Of a stretch of DNA of 8,180 nucleotides, positions 1 through 6,587 are shown one piece after another. The translations under genes and the position numbers were made by a program. Source of the DNA: Alphaproteobacteria bacterium. GTDB lineage: Bacteria; Pseudomonadota; Alphaproteobacteria; Micropepsales; Micropepsaceae. The DNA lies in the NCBI GenBank assembly GCA_025935155.1, contig JAICVV010000073.1, positions 1-8,180 on the forward strand. The letters run 5' to 3'. A model generated the notes under the pieces. That model was given only the letters and a program-made list of their open reading frames with translations, did not search any database and was not told where the DNA came from. Position 1 is the stretch's first letter; the number at the start of each line of letters is the position of its first letter.

Positions 1-899
1 AGCTGTTCACCACCTTTTACCGGCCGCCGCCGCCTCCATGGCCGGTGCAATCCTTCGTTGCGACTGCCGTTGCGATCGTGATGACCTCGCTGGCAGCTGC
101 GCTTGTGGCGGGACGCGTCGCGCGCCCGCTTGGGAAGCTCGCAGCGGCCGCCTCTGTTGCCGCCCGCGGCGGCTCCGCACCCCGCGTCCCCGAACAAGGG
201 CCGGACGATGTCCGCCGCGCCGCCTCCGCCTTCAACGCCATGACCGATCAGGTCAGCCGTACCATGGAAAGTCAGCGGCAATTGCTTTCGGCGGTCGGCC
301 ATGATTTGCGCACGCCCATCACAGCCATGCGGATCAATACCGAATTTATAGAGGATGCCGACACGCGCGAGCGGATCGAGAAAAATATCGAAGAGCTGCA
401 GGAGTTGACCGAAGCAGTGTTGTCCGCTGCCAGGGGTGTGGGCTGGGAGCAGATGCGCAAGATCGATTTCGCAGCCCTGGCGGAAAGCCTCTGCGCCGAT
501 CTCGAGGAGCTCGGAAAACCGGTGATATGGGAGCCGCACGGGGCGGCGCCGCTCTGCTGCCGGCCGAATGAACTCCGGCGTGCGGTGCGCAACCTTATCG
601 AAAACGCCATCGCCTACGGGAAGAAGGCGGATGTTCATCTGCAGGCATCGACGGAGCACTACGAGCTGTTTGTCGAGGATGAGGGACCGGGAATCCCGGA
701 AGCGGATCGCGAACGGGTATTCGAACCGTTCGTGCGGCTGGAGACATCTCGCAGTCAGGAAACGGGCGGTTCAGGCCTTGGCCTCACTCTGGTGAAAGCC
801 ATCGCGCAGGGGCATGGCGGCACGATTCGGCTGGAAGCCCGCGCGCAAGGCGGTTTGAGGGCGATCCTCTGTTTGCCGCGGGAAAGCGCGCCCGCATAA
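1..899 (+). CDS. Sensor histidine kinase, C-terminal part (5' end outside window)
   Basis: The frame is open from base 3 to a TAA at 897-899 and shows about 298 residues; the N-terminus is beyond the left edge. A proline-rich stretch (RPPPPPWP) leads into a hydrophobic transmembrane segment (about residues 17-37), then a HAMP-like linker (RVARPLGKLA onward) and the dimerisation helix with the H-box GHDLRTPI, phospho-acceptor His at bases 300-302. The ATPase domain follows with an N-box (NLIENA, about 197-202), the G1 box DEGPGIP (about 226), FEPFVRLE, and the G2 box GGSGLGL (about 255). This is the EnvZ/OmpR-type architecture: an inner-membrane kinase that autophosphorylates and passes phosphate to a response regulator. 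The partner regulator probably lies upstream, out of view. All catalytic boxes are intact, so only the sensor part is missing. The signal sensed cannot be told. The next gene starts 10 bases after the stop, so co-transcription is plausible. Confidence 0.93.
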   Translation, partial: LFTTFYRPPPPPWPVQSFVATAVAIVMTSLAAALVAGRVARPLGKLAAAASVAARGGSAPRVPEQGPDDVRRAASAFNAMTDQVSRTMESQRQLLSAVGHDLRTPITAMRINTEFIEDADTRERIEKNIEELQELTEAVLSAARGVGWEQMRKIDFAALAESLCADLEELGKPVIWEPHGAAPLCCRPNELRRAVRNLIENAIAYGKKADVHLQASTEHYELFVEDEGPGIPEADRERVFEPFVRLETSRSQETGGSGLGLTLVKAIAQGHGGTIRLEARAQGGLRAILCLPRESAPA

Positions 900-909
900 A
901 CTCACCTGC

Positions 910-2514
910 ATGAAATTCGGACTTGTACCGCTCGACGATGCTAAAGGCGGCATTGTTGCACACAGCCTTCGCGCCGGCGATCGCACGCTTAAGAAAGGGC
1001 AGGTGCTCACGGCCGCCGACGTTGCGAAACTGCGCGATGCTCAAGTCGAGCAGGTCATTGTTGCCAGGCTGGAGGGCGGCGATATTCCAGAAAATGAAGC
1101 TGCAACGCGCGTGGCGCAGCGCATCCACGGAGATGGAATTCGCGTCGGGCAGGCCTTCACCGGAAGGGTGAATTTGTACGCGGTGTCTGTAGGACTCCTG
1201 ATTGTCGATGCGGAGGCTGTTAACGGCATCAACGCCATCGACGAGGCCGTTACAGTGGCGACGTTGCCACCGTTCGCGCGGGTCGAACCGGAGCAGATGA
1301 TTGCGACCGTCAAGATCATTCCCTTCGCGGCACCGCGCGCCGCTGTGGAACAGATCGAGCGGCTGACGCTTCAGGCCCCGCTGCGCATTGCGGCGTTCGG
1401 GCGGCGTGCTGTGGCACTTATCCTGACGGCTCTGCAAGGAACGCGCCCTGCCCTGCTGGAGAAGGCGCGGCGCGCGACCGAAGATCGTATTTCCAGCATC
1501 GGCTCCGAACTTGTGTTTCATCGTGAGGTTCCGCACGCGGAGGATGCGATTTCAGCGGCGATAAAGGACGCCGCGCAGACGGCCGATCTTATACTGGTAT
1601 TGGGAGCAAGCGCGATTACCGACCGGCGGGATGTGGTTCCTGTAGCGGTGGAACGCGCGGGTGGTGAACTACTGCATTTCGGCATGCCGGTCGATCCGGG
1701 CAATCTGCTCATGACCGGCAAGCTGGGCGGTGCCGACGTTGTCGGACTGCCGGGTTGCGCACGCTCGCCGAAGCTGAACGGTTTTGACTTCGTACTATGG
1801 CGGCTGGCGGCCGGCTTGCCGGCCGGGCGAAACGAAATTGTTGCGATGGGTGTCGGCGGACTCCTGATGGAAATTCCGCTCCGGCCGCAGCCGCGCGAGG
1901 AACACGTGGCCACGCCAGCGCCAAAGGTCGGTGCGGTTGTGCTGGCTGCCGGCGCTTCGTCCCGCATGGGGGGCAGCAAATTGCTGGTCGAACTGGATGG
2001 GAAACCTATGGTGCGCGACGTAGTGGATAAGACACTTGGGAGCCGCGCATCGCCGGTGGCGGTAGTAACGGGAAACAAGGCGGACGCCGTTCGCGAGGCG
2101 TTGGTGAATTGCGAGGTGGGCCTCATAAATAATGTCGATTTCTCAAGAGGTTTGAGCAGTTCGTTGAAAGTTGGCCTGAAGGCACTTCCCGCCGATTGCG
2201 ATGGCGCGGTGATCGTGCTTGGCGACATGCCTGCCATAACATCGGCCCTGATCGATAAGCTTGTCGACGCGTTCAATCCCGCCAAAGGCCGCGCGATCTG
2301 CGTCGCAACACATAATGGCAAGCGGGGCAATCCGGTGCTGTTCGCACGCCGATTCTTCGAAGAGATCGAGTCCATTGAGGGCGATGTGGGCGCGCGCGGA
2401 CTCATTGGCGCTTATCCGGACCTGGTGTGCGAGGTGGAGGCGGAGTGTGACGATCCGCTGATCGACATCGATACGCCGGAGGATCTTGCGGCGTTTCTGA
2501 GGCGCCCCATATGA
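910..2514 (+). CDS. Molybdopterin-binding / MobA-like (MocA-type) nucleotidyltransferase, two-domain protein
   Basis: This is a 534-residue protein of two fused parts. Residues 1 to about 330 resemble the molybdopterin-binding proteins related to MoeA/MogA, including the segment GMPVDPGNLL (258-267) and GLPGCARSPKLNG (279-291). Residues about 339-534 form a MobA/MocA-like NTP-transferase fold: nucleotide-binding loop VLAAGASSRMGGSK (344-357), GLSSSL, the metal-binding GDMP (438-441) and DIDTPEDL near the end. LAAG rather than LAGG suits a CTP-using MocA-type enzyme making molybdopterin cytosine dinucleotide for xanthine-oxidase-family enzymes; that specificity is inferred from family knowledge. 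The ATG at 910 is the only usable in-frame start after an upstream stop at 856. It has no clear Shine-Dalgarno, so translation may be coupled to the kinase gene. Its stop overlaps the scaffold gene start (ATGA), indicating an operon. A role in cofactor delivery to a cytoplasmic Mo hydroxylase is likely. Confidence 0.88.
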   Translation: MKFGLVPLDDAKGGIVAHSLRAGDRTLKKGQVLTAADVAKLRDAQVEQVIVARLEGGDIPENEAATRVAQRIHGDGIRVGQAFTGRVNLYAVSVGLLIVDAEAVNGINAIDEAVTVATLPPFARVEPEQMIATVKIIPFAAPRAAVEQIERLTLQAPLRIAAFGRRAVALILTALQGTRPALLEKARRATEDRISSIGSELVFHREVPHAEDAISAAIKDAAQTADLILVLGASAITDRRDVVPVAVERAGGELLHFGMPVDPGNLLMTGKLGGADVVGLPGCARSPKLNGFDFVLWRLAAGLPAGRNEIVAMGVGGLLMEIPLRPQPREEHVATPAPKVGAVVLAAGASSRMGGSKLLVELDGKPMVRDVVDKTLGSRASPVAVVTGNKADAVREALVNCEVGLINNVDFSRGLSSSLKVGLKALPADCDGAVIVLGDMPAITSALIDKLVDAFNPAKGRAICVATHNGKRGNPVLFARRFFEEIESIEGDVGARGLIGAYPDLVCEVEAECDDPLIDIDTPEDLAAFLRRPI

Positions 2515-2948
2515 GCGATCCGCTGTATCGCAAGGAGATACTGCGGCTGGCTGCCGATGCGCACGGCGCGGGCCGACTGCCGTACGTCGATCTCGCGGGC
2601 GCCGCGCACAATCCCACCTGCGGCGACAAGGTGAGCGTTGGACTCGCGATTGGCGTAGACGGCCGGGTGACTGCGGTGGCGCATGACACCAAGGCCTGCG
2701 TGTTAGCGCAAGCTTCGGCTTCCATTCTTGGCGAGCGCTTGAAAGGCGCGCGGCAGGAGGACGTGGAAGCGCTGGCGAACGATGTCGCTGCCATGCTGAT
2801 CAACAACGCCGACGCGCCAGCGCCGCCCTTCGAAGCTTATGCTGCATTCCAGGGCGCGATCACACATCGCAACCGTCACCGCTGTGTGCTGCTGCCGATC
2901 GAAGCGGTGCTCAATGCCTTCGAGCAGGAGCCGAACCAGGCGGCATAA
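2511..2948 (+). CDS. Iron-sulfur cluster assembly scaffold protein (IscU/NifU N-terminal family)
   Basis: This 145-residue protein has the three cluster-ligand cysteines of the IscU/SufU/NifU-N fold in the expected settings: NPTCGDK (C37, with D39), KACVLAQASAS (C63) and HRCVLLPIEA (C125). The family assembles transient Fe-S clusters and hands them to apo-proteins in the cytoplasm. No cysteine desulfurase, ferredoxin or chaperone gene of an isc or suf operon is nearby, so it is probably a dedicated paralogue rather than the housekeeping scaffold. Its start codon overlaps the stop of the MobA-like gene, with GAGG 8 bases upstream. Since Mo hydroxylases carry both MCD and 2Fe-2S clusters, pairing these two genes suggests a maturation module; this is inference. 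The final 73 bases, including the C125 codon, overlap the 3' end of the convergent glycosidase gene. A hairpin just after the stop is the probable terminator. Confidence 0.88.
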   Translation: MSDPLYRKEILRLAADAHGAGRLPYVDLAGAAHNPTCGDKVSVGLAIGVDGRVTAVAHDTKACVLAQASASILGERLKGARQEDVEALANDVAAMLINNADAPAPPFEAYAAFQGAITHRNRHRCVLLPIEAVLNAFEQEPNQAA

Positions 2949-4519
2949 GGCGCCAGCCGGATGCTATCGCCGCTGGCGTTGCTTTCTCCGGAGCCAATCG
3001 GGAGCGCTTCGCAGCCTGCCAGAAATTCGTGAGTAAACTCAGTTGCTTCCCCGCTCATATTAAAGAGACATAACAGCTGCTCGCCATCGTGTTCGCGGAC
3101 GAAAGCCAGAAGCGGCGGCGAGGCGTCGACGAAGGCGATGTCGCCCCAGCGCAGTGCATCGCTCCTTCGCCGGAATTCGAGAAAGCGGCGCGTGAAATTC
3201 AGTGCTGACCCTTCGTCGCTACCCTGCTCTGAAACTGCCAGCGTCCGGTGCTTTGGGGACAGCGGCAGCCACGGCGTGCCGCCGGTGAAGCCGAGATTGG
3301 GCGCGTTCGCATCCCAGGGCATGGGTGTGCGGCAGCCGTCGCGGCCGCCGGTGTACGGCCAATAGAGATCGCCCACCGGATCGCGAATCTGGTCGCGGCG
3401 GATATCGGCCTGTGGCAGCCCCAGTTCCTCGCCCTGATAGAGCAGTACCGTTCCCCTCAACGACAGCAACAGCGCGAGCAGTAGCTTGTCCAAGCCCGGT
3501 GGCGGCTCGGCTCCGCCAAAGCGCGAAACCGTGCGCACCACGTCATGGTTCGAGAAGGCAATCGACGGCCAATGCGCCGGAAATCGCGCCAGCAGATTGT
3601 AATGCAGATGCACGAAATCGGGTCGCAGCTCCGTCGCGTGCAGCAAGGGGAAGCTGTAGCCCGAATGGAGTCCGTGATCCGGCCCGGCGAACGCGCCCGC
3701 GCGGGCAGGGTCTTCAGAGAACTCGCCCATCACGAAGCGATCGGGGAAGCGCTCCACCGTGCGGCGGATTTCCTCCAGGGCTTCGATGTTGTCCGGCAGA
3801 TTGCTGTCGTGATGGTGGAACTGGAGATACGGCGCGTGCGCCCACATTGCGTCCGTGCGTTCAGCGATCCGCACGGCCGGATTATCGGCCAGCGTCACAT
3901 CGTGCAAATAGGCGTTGGCCACATCCAGCCGGAAGCCATCCACGCCCCGCTCCAGCCAATACCTCAGTACACGGAGCGCCGCCGCTTTCGCCGCCGGATT
4001 GCGCCAATTCAGCTTAGGCTGCTGGCGCAGGAATTTGTGGTGGTAGTATTCGCGCCGCGCCGGCTGGTACGACCACGCCGGCCCACCGAAGGCCGAAAGC
4101 CAGTTGTTCGGAGCAGTACCGTCCGGCTTTGGCGGCGCCCAGACATACCAGTCCGATTTCTCACCACGCTTCAGGCTGTCCACGAACCAGGGATGCTCGT
4201 CGGAGGTGTGCGCCAGCACCTCGTCCGTCATCACCTTCAGGCCGCGGGCGTGCGCTTCCGATAGCAGCCGGTCGAAATCGGCTTGGCTGCCGTAGTCGGG
4301 ATGGATGCCGTCGTAATCCGAGACATCGTAACCCCAATCGCGATCTGGCGAGGGATGCACGGGCGAGAGCCAGATCGCATCCACGCCCAATGCCCGGATG
4401 TAATCCAGTTTCGAGATCAGACCGGGCAGATCGCCCTGCCCGTTGCCGTTCGAGTCGCAAAAGCTGCGGATGTAAATTTGATAAATGGCAGCGCCGCGCC
4501 ACCATGGCATTTGTGTCAT
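2876..4519 (-). CDS. GH13 alpha-glucosidase / alpha-amylase family glycoside hydrolase
   Basis: This 547-residue protein starts at ATG 4519 and carries the complete (beta/alpha)8 catalytic set of family GH13: opening WWRGAAIYQIYIRSF, a Ca-site-like DSNGNGQGDL (22-31), region I DEVLAH (99-104), the nucleophile in GVDGFRLDVAN (D199), the general acid in FVMGEFSE (E266), and the transition-state residue in FSNHD (D326). Region I has Ala where DxVxNH usually has Asn; related proteobacterial alpha-glucosidases vary at this position, so activity is expected. The substrate is probably alpha-1,4- or alpha-1,6-linked malto-oligosaccharide or a glucosyl disaccharide. No signal peptide is visible, suggesting the cytoplasm. 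The C-terminal beta domain ends near LAPYAAWFG; the last roughly 20 residues are read antisense into the scaffold gene and look like a non-conserved extension. No transporter or regulator gene is adjacent. The Shine-Dalgarno is weak; M4 (4510) is an alternative start. Confidence 0.93.
   Translation of the reverse strand: MTQMPWWRGAAIYQIYIRSFCDSNGNGQGDLPGLISKLDYIRALGVDAIWLSPVHPSPDRDWGYDVSDYDGIHPDYGSQADFDRLLSEAHARGLKVMTDEVLAHTSDEHPWFVDSLKRGEKSDWYVWAPPKPDGTAPNNWLSAFGGPAWSYQPARREYYHHKFLRQQPKLNWRNPAAKAAALRVLRYWLERGVDGFRLDVANAYLHDVTLADNPAVRIAERTDAMWAHAPYLQFHHHDSNLPDNIEALEEIRRTVERFPDRFVMGEFSEDPARAGAFAGPDHGLHSGYSFPLLHATELRPDFVHLHYNLLARFPAHWPSIAFSNHDVVRTVSRFGGAEPPPGLDKLLLALLLSLRGTVLLYQGEELGLPQADIRRDQIRDPVGDLYWPYTGGRDGCRTPMPWDANAPNLGFTGGTPWLPLSPKHRTLAVSEQGSDEGSALNFTRRFLEFRRRSDALRWGDIAFVDASPPLLAFVREHDGEQLLCLFNMSGEATEFTHEFLAGCEALPIGSGESNASGDSIRLAPYAAWFGSCSKALSTASIGSSTQR
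2950..2990 (+). terminator. Probable intrinsic terminator of the kinase/Mo/Fe-S operon
   Basis: Three bases after the scaffold stop, CGCCAG (2951-2956) plus CGG (2958-2960) can pair with CCG (2970-2972) plus CTGGCG (2973-2978). This gives a 9-bp GC-rich stem with one bulged C and a 9-base loop. It is followed by TTGCTTTCT, a T-rich but interrupted tail. Placement right behind the last gene of a plus-strand operon supports termination. The element lies inside the 3' coding region of the minus-strand glycosidase, and on that strand no T-run follows, so it should act mainly in the plus direction. Folding was judged by eye. Confidence 0.5.
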
Positions 4520-4723
4520 TCATCGCGCCGGGCAAACAGAGCAGGTTGCGCACTCAAGACCGCTCTCCACATCGACTTATTTTCAAAGATCTACACCCTT
4601 GCTTTCCGGGCTTTACACCCGACGCATGAAACAAAATTGCGAAATTAAACCTCACTTTTCGTGTTTTTTGTGCGCCTTTGGCCTGCTCCGGTCCTGTCAC
4701 AACCATCTAAATTACCACAGAAC

Positions 4724-4750
4724 ATTATATGAACGTGATCTGAGTGTCAA
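4724..4750 (-). promoter_or_regulatory. Candidate sigma70-type promoter driving the GH13 gene
   Basis: Read on the minus strand, a perfect TTGACA (4750-4745) is followed after 15 bases by a perfect TATAAT (4729-4724). Transcription would start near 4717 and give a leader of about 200 bases before the GH13 ATG. Two GTTC direct repeats, 11 bases apart (4734-4731 and 4723-4720), flank the -10 box and could be part of an operator. The 15-base spacer is shorter than the usual 16-18, so the promoter may be weak or need an activator. Confidence 0.5.
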
Positions 4751-4929
4751 GTGTCCAGCAAGACAATCCGCGTCAGCGGCCGTGAAATCCGCTGCACTGC
4801 CGAGCTTTAGGGGGATCGCAATGAAGCAATATGCCGCCCGCGCCGGTTCGCCCAACATCAACACGGCTACCCGTACCTGCTCGCCAACCCGCCGCCGAAA
4901 TAACAGCCTCCCTCCCCACAGCTTCGCGC

Positions 4930-4957
4930 GGTTCTCCTTCCCCGCAAGGAAGGAACC
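4930..4957 (-). terminator. Hairpin just downstream of the ClpP-like gene, possible terminator
   Basis: GGTT (4930-4933) and CCTTCC (4936-4941) can pair with GGAAGG (4948-4953) and AACC (4954-4957). This forms a 10-bp stem with a two-base bulge and a six-base loop, starting six bases past the protease stop codon. No T-run follows on the minus strand (the continuation is GCGCGAAGC), so if it stops transcription it is not a canonical intrinsic terminator; it may instead stabilise the mRNA 3' end. Confidence 0.3.
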
Positions 4958-4962
4958 ATTCG

Positions 4963-5565
4963 CTACATCTCGTCTGTGCGGGTGACGATTTTGCCGACCA
5001 GGCCATAGGTTTTGGCCTCTTCGGCGCTCATCCAGAAATTGCGCTCGGTGTCGCTCACCACCTTTTCGAGCGGCTGGCCTGTCTCCTTCGCGATCTCGCG
5101 ATTGAGACGATCGCGCATCTTCAAAATCTCCTCCGCCTCGATGTGAATGTCGGAAGCCTGGCCGCGCACGCCGCCCAAAGGCTGGTGCAGCAGAAACCGC
5201 GTGAACGGCAGCGCGTAGCGGTTCTCCCGCGGCGCGCCGAGATAGATGTGCGCACCGGCGCTCGCCACCCATCCGGTGCCGATGATCTTCACCCGCTTGC
5301 CCACAAAGCGGATGACATCGTGGATCGTGTCGCCGGATTCCACATGGCCACCAGGCGAATTGAGGATGACGCGGATATCGCCTTCGCTGTCGGCATGAGC
5401 GAGCAACTGGGCGGTCACCCGCTCGGCCATCTTCATGTCCACTTCGCCGAAAATGAGCACGGTGCGGGACTTGAACAGCGCTTGTGCAACCGGCGAAACG
5501 GGCTGCTCCGGCGTTTTGTCTTCCGGCTTTTCTTTGTTGTCGTCATCTTCGTCGAGGCGGCGCAA
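4963..5565 (-). CDS. ClpP-like serine protease subunit (divergent paralogue)
   Basis: Read from TTG 5565 this is a 200-residue ClpP-fold protein. Conserved parts are LNSPGGHVESGDTIHD (68-83), the Ser region TGWVASAGAHIYLG (S102), LLHQPLGGVRGQASDI (H127) and TERNFWMSAEEAKTYGL. The S-to-H spacing of 25 and the H-to-triad spacing of 49 match E. coli ClpP (S97, H122, D171), but the third residue is Asn (N176), and the Ser is followed by Ala rather than Met. The usual N-terminal axial-loop block (PMVxExxxRGER...) is absent; an acidic segment (DEDDDNKEKPED) precedes LFKSRTVLIFGEVD. The family forms tetradecameric proteolytic chambers fed by Clp ATPases, so this one may act in a mixed ring or on other substrates. 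The TTG start is chosen because AGGAG lies six bases upstream; an ATG at 5685 would overlap the divergent lipid-kinase gene and add a non-conserved tail. No clpX or clpA is adjacent. Confidence 0.87.
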   Translation of the reverse strand: MRRLDEDDDNKEKPEDKTPEQPVSPVAQALFKSRTVLIFGEVDMKMAERVTAQLLAHADSEGDIRVILNSPGGHVESGDTIHDVIRFVGKRVKIIGTGWVASAGAHIYLGAPRENRYALPFTRFLLHQPLGGVRGQASDIHIEAEEILKMRDRLNREIAKETGQPLEKVVSDTERNFWMSAEEAKTYGLVGKIVTRTDEM

Positions 5566-5571
5566 GGCAGG

Positions 5572-5576
5572 CTCCT
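5572..5576 (-). promoter_or_regulatory. Ribosome binding site fixing a TTG start for the ClpP-like gene
   Basis: On the minus strand AGGAG is followed by the six-base spacer CCTGCC and then TTG (5565-5563). It is the only strong Shine-Dalgarno seen near the 5' end of this reading frame, and it leaves about 95 bases between the two divergent start codons for promoters. Confidence 0.6.
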
Positions 5577-5660
5577 GGTGCGGCTGATGGATATCGGATG
5601 GCGCTGATCTAAGGTGCTTTAAGCTAAACGCCAAGTGGCCGGTTGGCGCGTTCGGAAGGC

Positions 5661-6587
5661 ATGGATACCATCGACGACGTTTCATCCGCCGCGCGCGAGG
5701 AAGAGGCCATTTTGTGCCTCCTCAATCGTGGGGCGCATTCCGATCGCGCCGCACAGATGCGCGACACCCTGGCGCAGGCGTTTACGAAGGCCGGCTATCG
5801 GGTGCGGATCGAAACGCCTGCCGATTGCGATGCGATCGAGCAACTGGCGCGCAACGCAGCGCAGGCGAAGGCCAAAGTGGTGATCGCGGGCGGCGGCGAC
5901 GGCACCATCAATGCGGTGGCCAATGCGCTGACGGGCAGCCAAACCGTGCTGGGTATCCTGCCGCTCGGCACGCTCAACCATTTCGCGAAGGACCTCGGCA
6001 TTCCACTGGAGATCGAAGCCGCGGTCGAAAGCGCCCTGGCAGGCCGCGTGCGTGAAGTCGACGTCGCCGAAGTAAACGGCCGCGTGTTCGTCAACAATTC
6101 CAGCATCGGGCTTTACCCCGAAATCGTGCGTGAGCGGGAGACCCTGGAGCACGATGGCAAAAGCAAGTGGGTGGCGCTTGTTCAGGCGGCGATTGCGGTG
6201 GCGCGGCGCTCGACCGCCATGAAGGTTCGAATACGAGCGTCACAGCACACGGTCAAAACTAAAACGCGATTTGTTTTCGTCGGCAACAACGAATACGCGT
6301 TTGCCGCATCCCGCATTGCCGAACGGGTGCGGCTCGACAGCGGCATCTTGTGGGTGGTGCAGGTGCCCTATGTGGGCCGATTCCGCGCCTTGGCAGAGGC
6401 AGCCTGGGCATTTTTTGTTACGCGCAAGCCGCGCTCGCCGATTGCATTCGGCACGCCGGAACTGCGCATCGAAACACGGCGCCGGAGCATCGACGTGGCA
6501 TTCGACGGCGAAGTGAGGCGGATGCAAACGCCCCTGCTCTATCGCAGCCGTCCGCGGGCCTTACGCGTTGCCGTTCCGGACGCATGA
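5661..6587 (+). CDS. Diacylglycerol kinase family lipid kinase
   Basis: Counted from ATG 5661 this is a 308-residue protein with the DAGK catalytic domain: an N-terminal beta strand AILCLLNRGAHSDRA, the nucleotide-binding GGGDGTINAVANAL (G77-T82), and LPLGTLNHFAKDLGIP (100-115), the bacterial lipid-kinase variant of the PLGTxNdfA motif, followed by FVNNSSIGLYPEIV. The family transfers phosphate from ATP to lipid substrates such as diacylglycerol or related lipids at the inner face of the membrane; the exact substrate is not readable here. The start is uncertain: GGAAGG lies only one base before ATG 5661. TTG 5643 lacks a good site, and TTG 5712, just before the first strand, follows a GAGGAAGAGG stretch. 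The stop overlaps the ATG of the metallophosphoesterase, so the two are translated together. The gene is divergent from the ClpP-like gene. Confidence 0.9.
   Translation: MDTIDDVSSAAREEEAILCLLNRGAHSDRAAQMRDTLAQAFTKAGYRVRIETPADCDAIEQLARNAAQAKAKVVIAGGGDGTINAVANALTGSQTVLGILPLGTLNHFAKDLGIPLEIEAAVESALAGRVREVDVAEVNGRVFVNNSSIGLYPEIVRERETLEHDGKSKWVALVQAAIAVARRSTAMKVRIRASQHTVKTKTRFVFVGNNEYAFAASRIAERVRLDSGILWVVQVPYVGRFRALAEAAWAFFVTRKPRSPIAFGTPELRIETRRRSIDVAFDGEVRRMQTPLLYRSRPRALRVAVPDA

Larger units (their letters stand above)
4520..4962. other. 443-base intergenic region between the GH13 and ClpP-like genes
   Basis: No well-supported gene was found. The part around 4625-4735 is clearly AT-richer than the surrounding coding DNA and includes a T6 run near 4671-4676. 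It holds the candidate GH13 promoter (minus strand, 4724-4750) and a hairpin behind the ClpP-like gene (4930-4957). A 54-codon plus-strand reading frame (4821-4985) begins MKQYAARAGS and has a G-rich stretch (4810-4814) six bases before its ATG. Its remainder is rich in Arg, Ser and Pro without recognisable features, and it runs into the 3' end of the protease gene, so it is not called a gene. Confidence 0.6.

Noticed and set aside
1518..2405. Minus-strand open frame of 295 codons
   Set aside because: It is antisense to the conserved MobA-like gene, and its product is low-complexity Ser/Pro/Ala-rich sequence without motifs.
3545..4264. Plus-strand open frame of 239 codons inside the glycosidase
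   Set aside because: It is the antisense shadow of the GH13 catalytic domain, which carries complete active-site motifs.
4732..4757. Minus-strand EcfG-like pair (AACG and GTTCC read on plus)
   Set aside because: The second element reads TGTCC instead of GTTCC, so the essential GGAAC box is not present.
4952..4980. GGAACC as a second EcfG-type promoter
   Set aside because: No CGTT lies 16-17 bases downstream, and no plus-strand gene follows; it belongs to the hairpin behind the ClpP-like gene.
4821..4985. 54-codon plus-strand ORF with a G-rich site before its ATG
   Set aside because: Composition is Arg/Ser/Pro-rich with no recognisable motif, it runs into the 3' end of the ClpP-like gene, and no promoter supports it; kept only as a note in the intergenic entry.
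5566..5660. Promoters in the gap between the divergent ClpP-like and lipid-kinase genes
   Set aside because: Only weak partial matches were seen (for example TTGGCG on the minus strand with a poor -10), so none is called, although the gap must hold control elements.
6350..6583. Upstream in-frame extension of the metallophosphoesterase
   Set aside because: It lies entirely inside the lipid-kinase gene in another frame; the family begins at the SDLH block directly after ATG 6584.
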